A stretch of DNA of 64,000 nt from Clonostachys chloroleuca (taxonomy: Eukaryota; Ascomycota; Sordariomycetes; Hypocreales; Bionectriaceae). A program made the position numbers and the translations under genes. Numbering within the stretch: position 1 is the stretch's first letter; each line of letters starts with the position of its first letter. Below, piece by piece: positions 62,316 to 64,000 of this stretch. The stretch lies in the NCBI GenBank assembly GCA_037952775.1, contig JBANAY010000004.1, positions 868,001-932,000 on the forward strand, read 5' to 3'. Below the pieces are notes generated by a model. That model was not told where the DNA came from. It made no database searches and saw only the letters and a program-made list of their open reading frames with translations.

Positions 62316-64000
62316 GTGAAGAATCGTGGGTACGTACGCCGTTGTCTACTCAGCCTTGCTCCAAACAACCAAGTCTTCAAGATCATCACATTCTCCACAT
62401 CCTTCTCGGCCATGATTCCCAATAGTCTTCGATATTTTTAAAATCTGCCCTATCGTCATCGGATCCGTGCCGGCGGCCGGCATGGCCTCAATCCTCCGTC
62501 CCTAGATCATTGAGCAGTGATGTAATGATACAGCTTGAAGCCAATTGGAATCCGCTGCTGGCTGGAGTACTGGGGATGTCGTCCCAATCAGGAAGCATGC
62601 GCGACCCGCCATGTTTTCTCCTGCAGCATCGATCTCGACGATCGTCCGCAGTTTTAGCCACGTTGGTCAGCGCTAGCAACAAGCCAAACTTGCATATGCC
62701 ATGGCCAGCTAACATGACCATTGGGAATATTGACGTTCCTCGCCTTATTCCACTGCATATGGCATAGATCCATTTCGATTCATTATGGAGCTCACCTGTT
62801 GTGACGCAAATCGAGCCGGGCAACGTATTTCATTCATGAATATCCAGATTTGGTCAATTAACTAACTGACCCTTGCGTGCCTTGTTAGGCTTAACCAACA
62901 AGAATAATTATGAAATTGGCTTCTCCTTTGTCTCCTAAGAGCCGCCTGTGGTACAGAAACTTCCTAGCGCCCCTTCTGCATGTTGGTGGGCCGAAAAGCT
63001 CATATTTACAACCTGCCTAACCGGCATGTTGCAATTTGTATGATTTAAGTTCCAGGTATGTAGAAATAAATGGTGATCGAAGAGAAAGGTGACTTGGTCG
63101 TTAGGATAATAACGTTCACATACTGCTGGTCCCCTAGCTTGACTCAACATCCTAACCTATAGCTCCTATTACTTGTTTAAAACAGCTGCCAGATATGTTC
63201 GGAACTATCATGGCCCACACCAGTTATTATTTTATTTGTTCCCCGAGTTTATTTATGACTTGTGGACGGGAAATGCCATCTTTGAGCCGTTGTTATGGTC
63301 TATGTTTTCTTAGCATTGGCAATGGATGGCTGAAGAAATGTTTGGTTTGAGAATTTTTTTCCAAGTTAGTGGTGTTGAAGTCATGCCTTTAGCCTGATCT
63401 TGGGTTAACGTTTATTTACGGCAACAAGATAAACAAAACTATATTTTCTCAGTCTTGAGTTAGCAGGCGTTTATTGAAGTCTTAAGAGCTACACTTTAGC
63501 TAGTAGGTAGTCACCAAGTTGTTAACCACGATAACTCTTGTCCCTAGTCTAGGCCTAAAACTAGATGATCCTACACCACACGTCTAATTGGTGAGGAAAA
63601 ATTCGAGTTGAAAATATCTGTGCACCCAGTGATCAGACGAACCTTGCTCCTACCGATTTCGTAGCGAGTTCCCCAATTGCGATGACCAGATCATTTCGTC
63701 CCTGACCGAAATGTTGACGGACTTTATAGAAGTATTCAACCGGGGACCCTGATACGAATTGAAGGCACAAAATGAATCCTTTCCCAAAATCGTAAGTGCT
63801 AGTTTTCCAAATGAGGATGGCTAGGTGTCCCCGTCATCATGATGCGATGTTGCCTTGATACCCCGTATTTCGACCTATAGTTTAACCCTATTCAAGCCCA
63901 GTGTATATTTGAAAATTCTCTGTAAGCTAAACTTCCTTTTTTTTTTTTTGAGAACGGCATGCCTTGTTTTCGGTACTGGACTAGTCATCTCATCGGGAAT
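62316..64000. other. AT-rich intergenic region to window end
   Basis: About 1.7 kb upstream of the peptidase gene and running out of the window. AT-rich, more so beyond 62,800, with a T run at about 63,937-63,949. No ORF above 112 codons and none with a recognisable domain. Low G+C and many TA steps could reflect old repeat-induced mutation, but I see no repeat copy to compare. Confidence 0.45.

Overview
The window reads as nuclear DNA of a filamentous ascomycete (Pezizomycotina). Genes are dense on both strands, introns are mostly 50-75 nt with GT..AG ends and CTAAC-like branch sites, and the gene set is typical: Zn2Cys6 regulators, an F-box protein, a GH92 mannosidase, a TAP-like secreted peptidase, a Csf1 lipid-transfer protein and an exocyst subunit. 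The form of the bHLH regulator suggests Sordariomycetes, but that is inference from remembered family features, not a search. I see no CRISPR array, tRNA, rRNA or transposon that I can support.

Layout. 1-6.6 kb: the 3' part of cytosolic arginyl-tRNA synthetase (+), converging on a 1,000-residue coiled-coil protein with ten 25-residue repeats (-). 9.1-13.5 kb: PAP2 lipid phosphatase (+), ACC deaminase (+), NmrA-like oxidoreductase (-). 13.5-18.1 kb: largely gene-free, with a possible broken Cys-rich ORF. 18.1-28.8 kb: F-box protein (+), NAD-isocitrate dehydrogenase catalytic subunit (-) divergent from exocyst Sec5 (+), and a BED-like plus Zn2Cys6 regulator (-). 31.1-46.3 kb: GH92 alpha-mannosidase (+), a DUF300/OST-alpha-type membrane protein (-) divergent from the 9.6-kb CSF1 gene (+). 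48.3-62.2 kb: bHLH regulator (+), secreted DJ-1/PfpI-like protein (+), damaged membrane-anchored fucose-lectin-like gene (+), rvb2 (-) divergent from a Zn2Cys6 regulator (+), and a TAP-family peptidase (-). Most conserved genes are housekeeping: translation, TCA cycle, secretion, lipid transfer and chromatin remodelling. I see no evidence that the accessory genes form a metabolite cluster.

The most striking pattern is a set of reading-frame breaks. In seven genes the protein can be followed across a break only if one base is added or removed. Nearly all breaks sit in C or G runs, and nearly all read as one base short. rvb2, which should be essential, carries a 4-bp duplication. Undercalled homopolymers in the sequence data explain most cases. 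Three accessory genes (GH92, DJ-1-like, lectin-like) carry additional or different lesions, including in-frame stops, and may really be decaying. I found no convincing undescribed system. The best leads are the 25-residue-repeat coiled-coil protein, the PAP2 enzyme lacking its motif-3 arginine, and the BED-like/Zn2Cys6 regulator.
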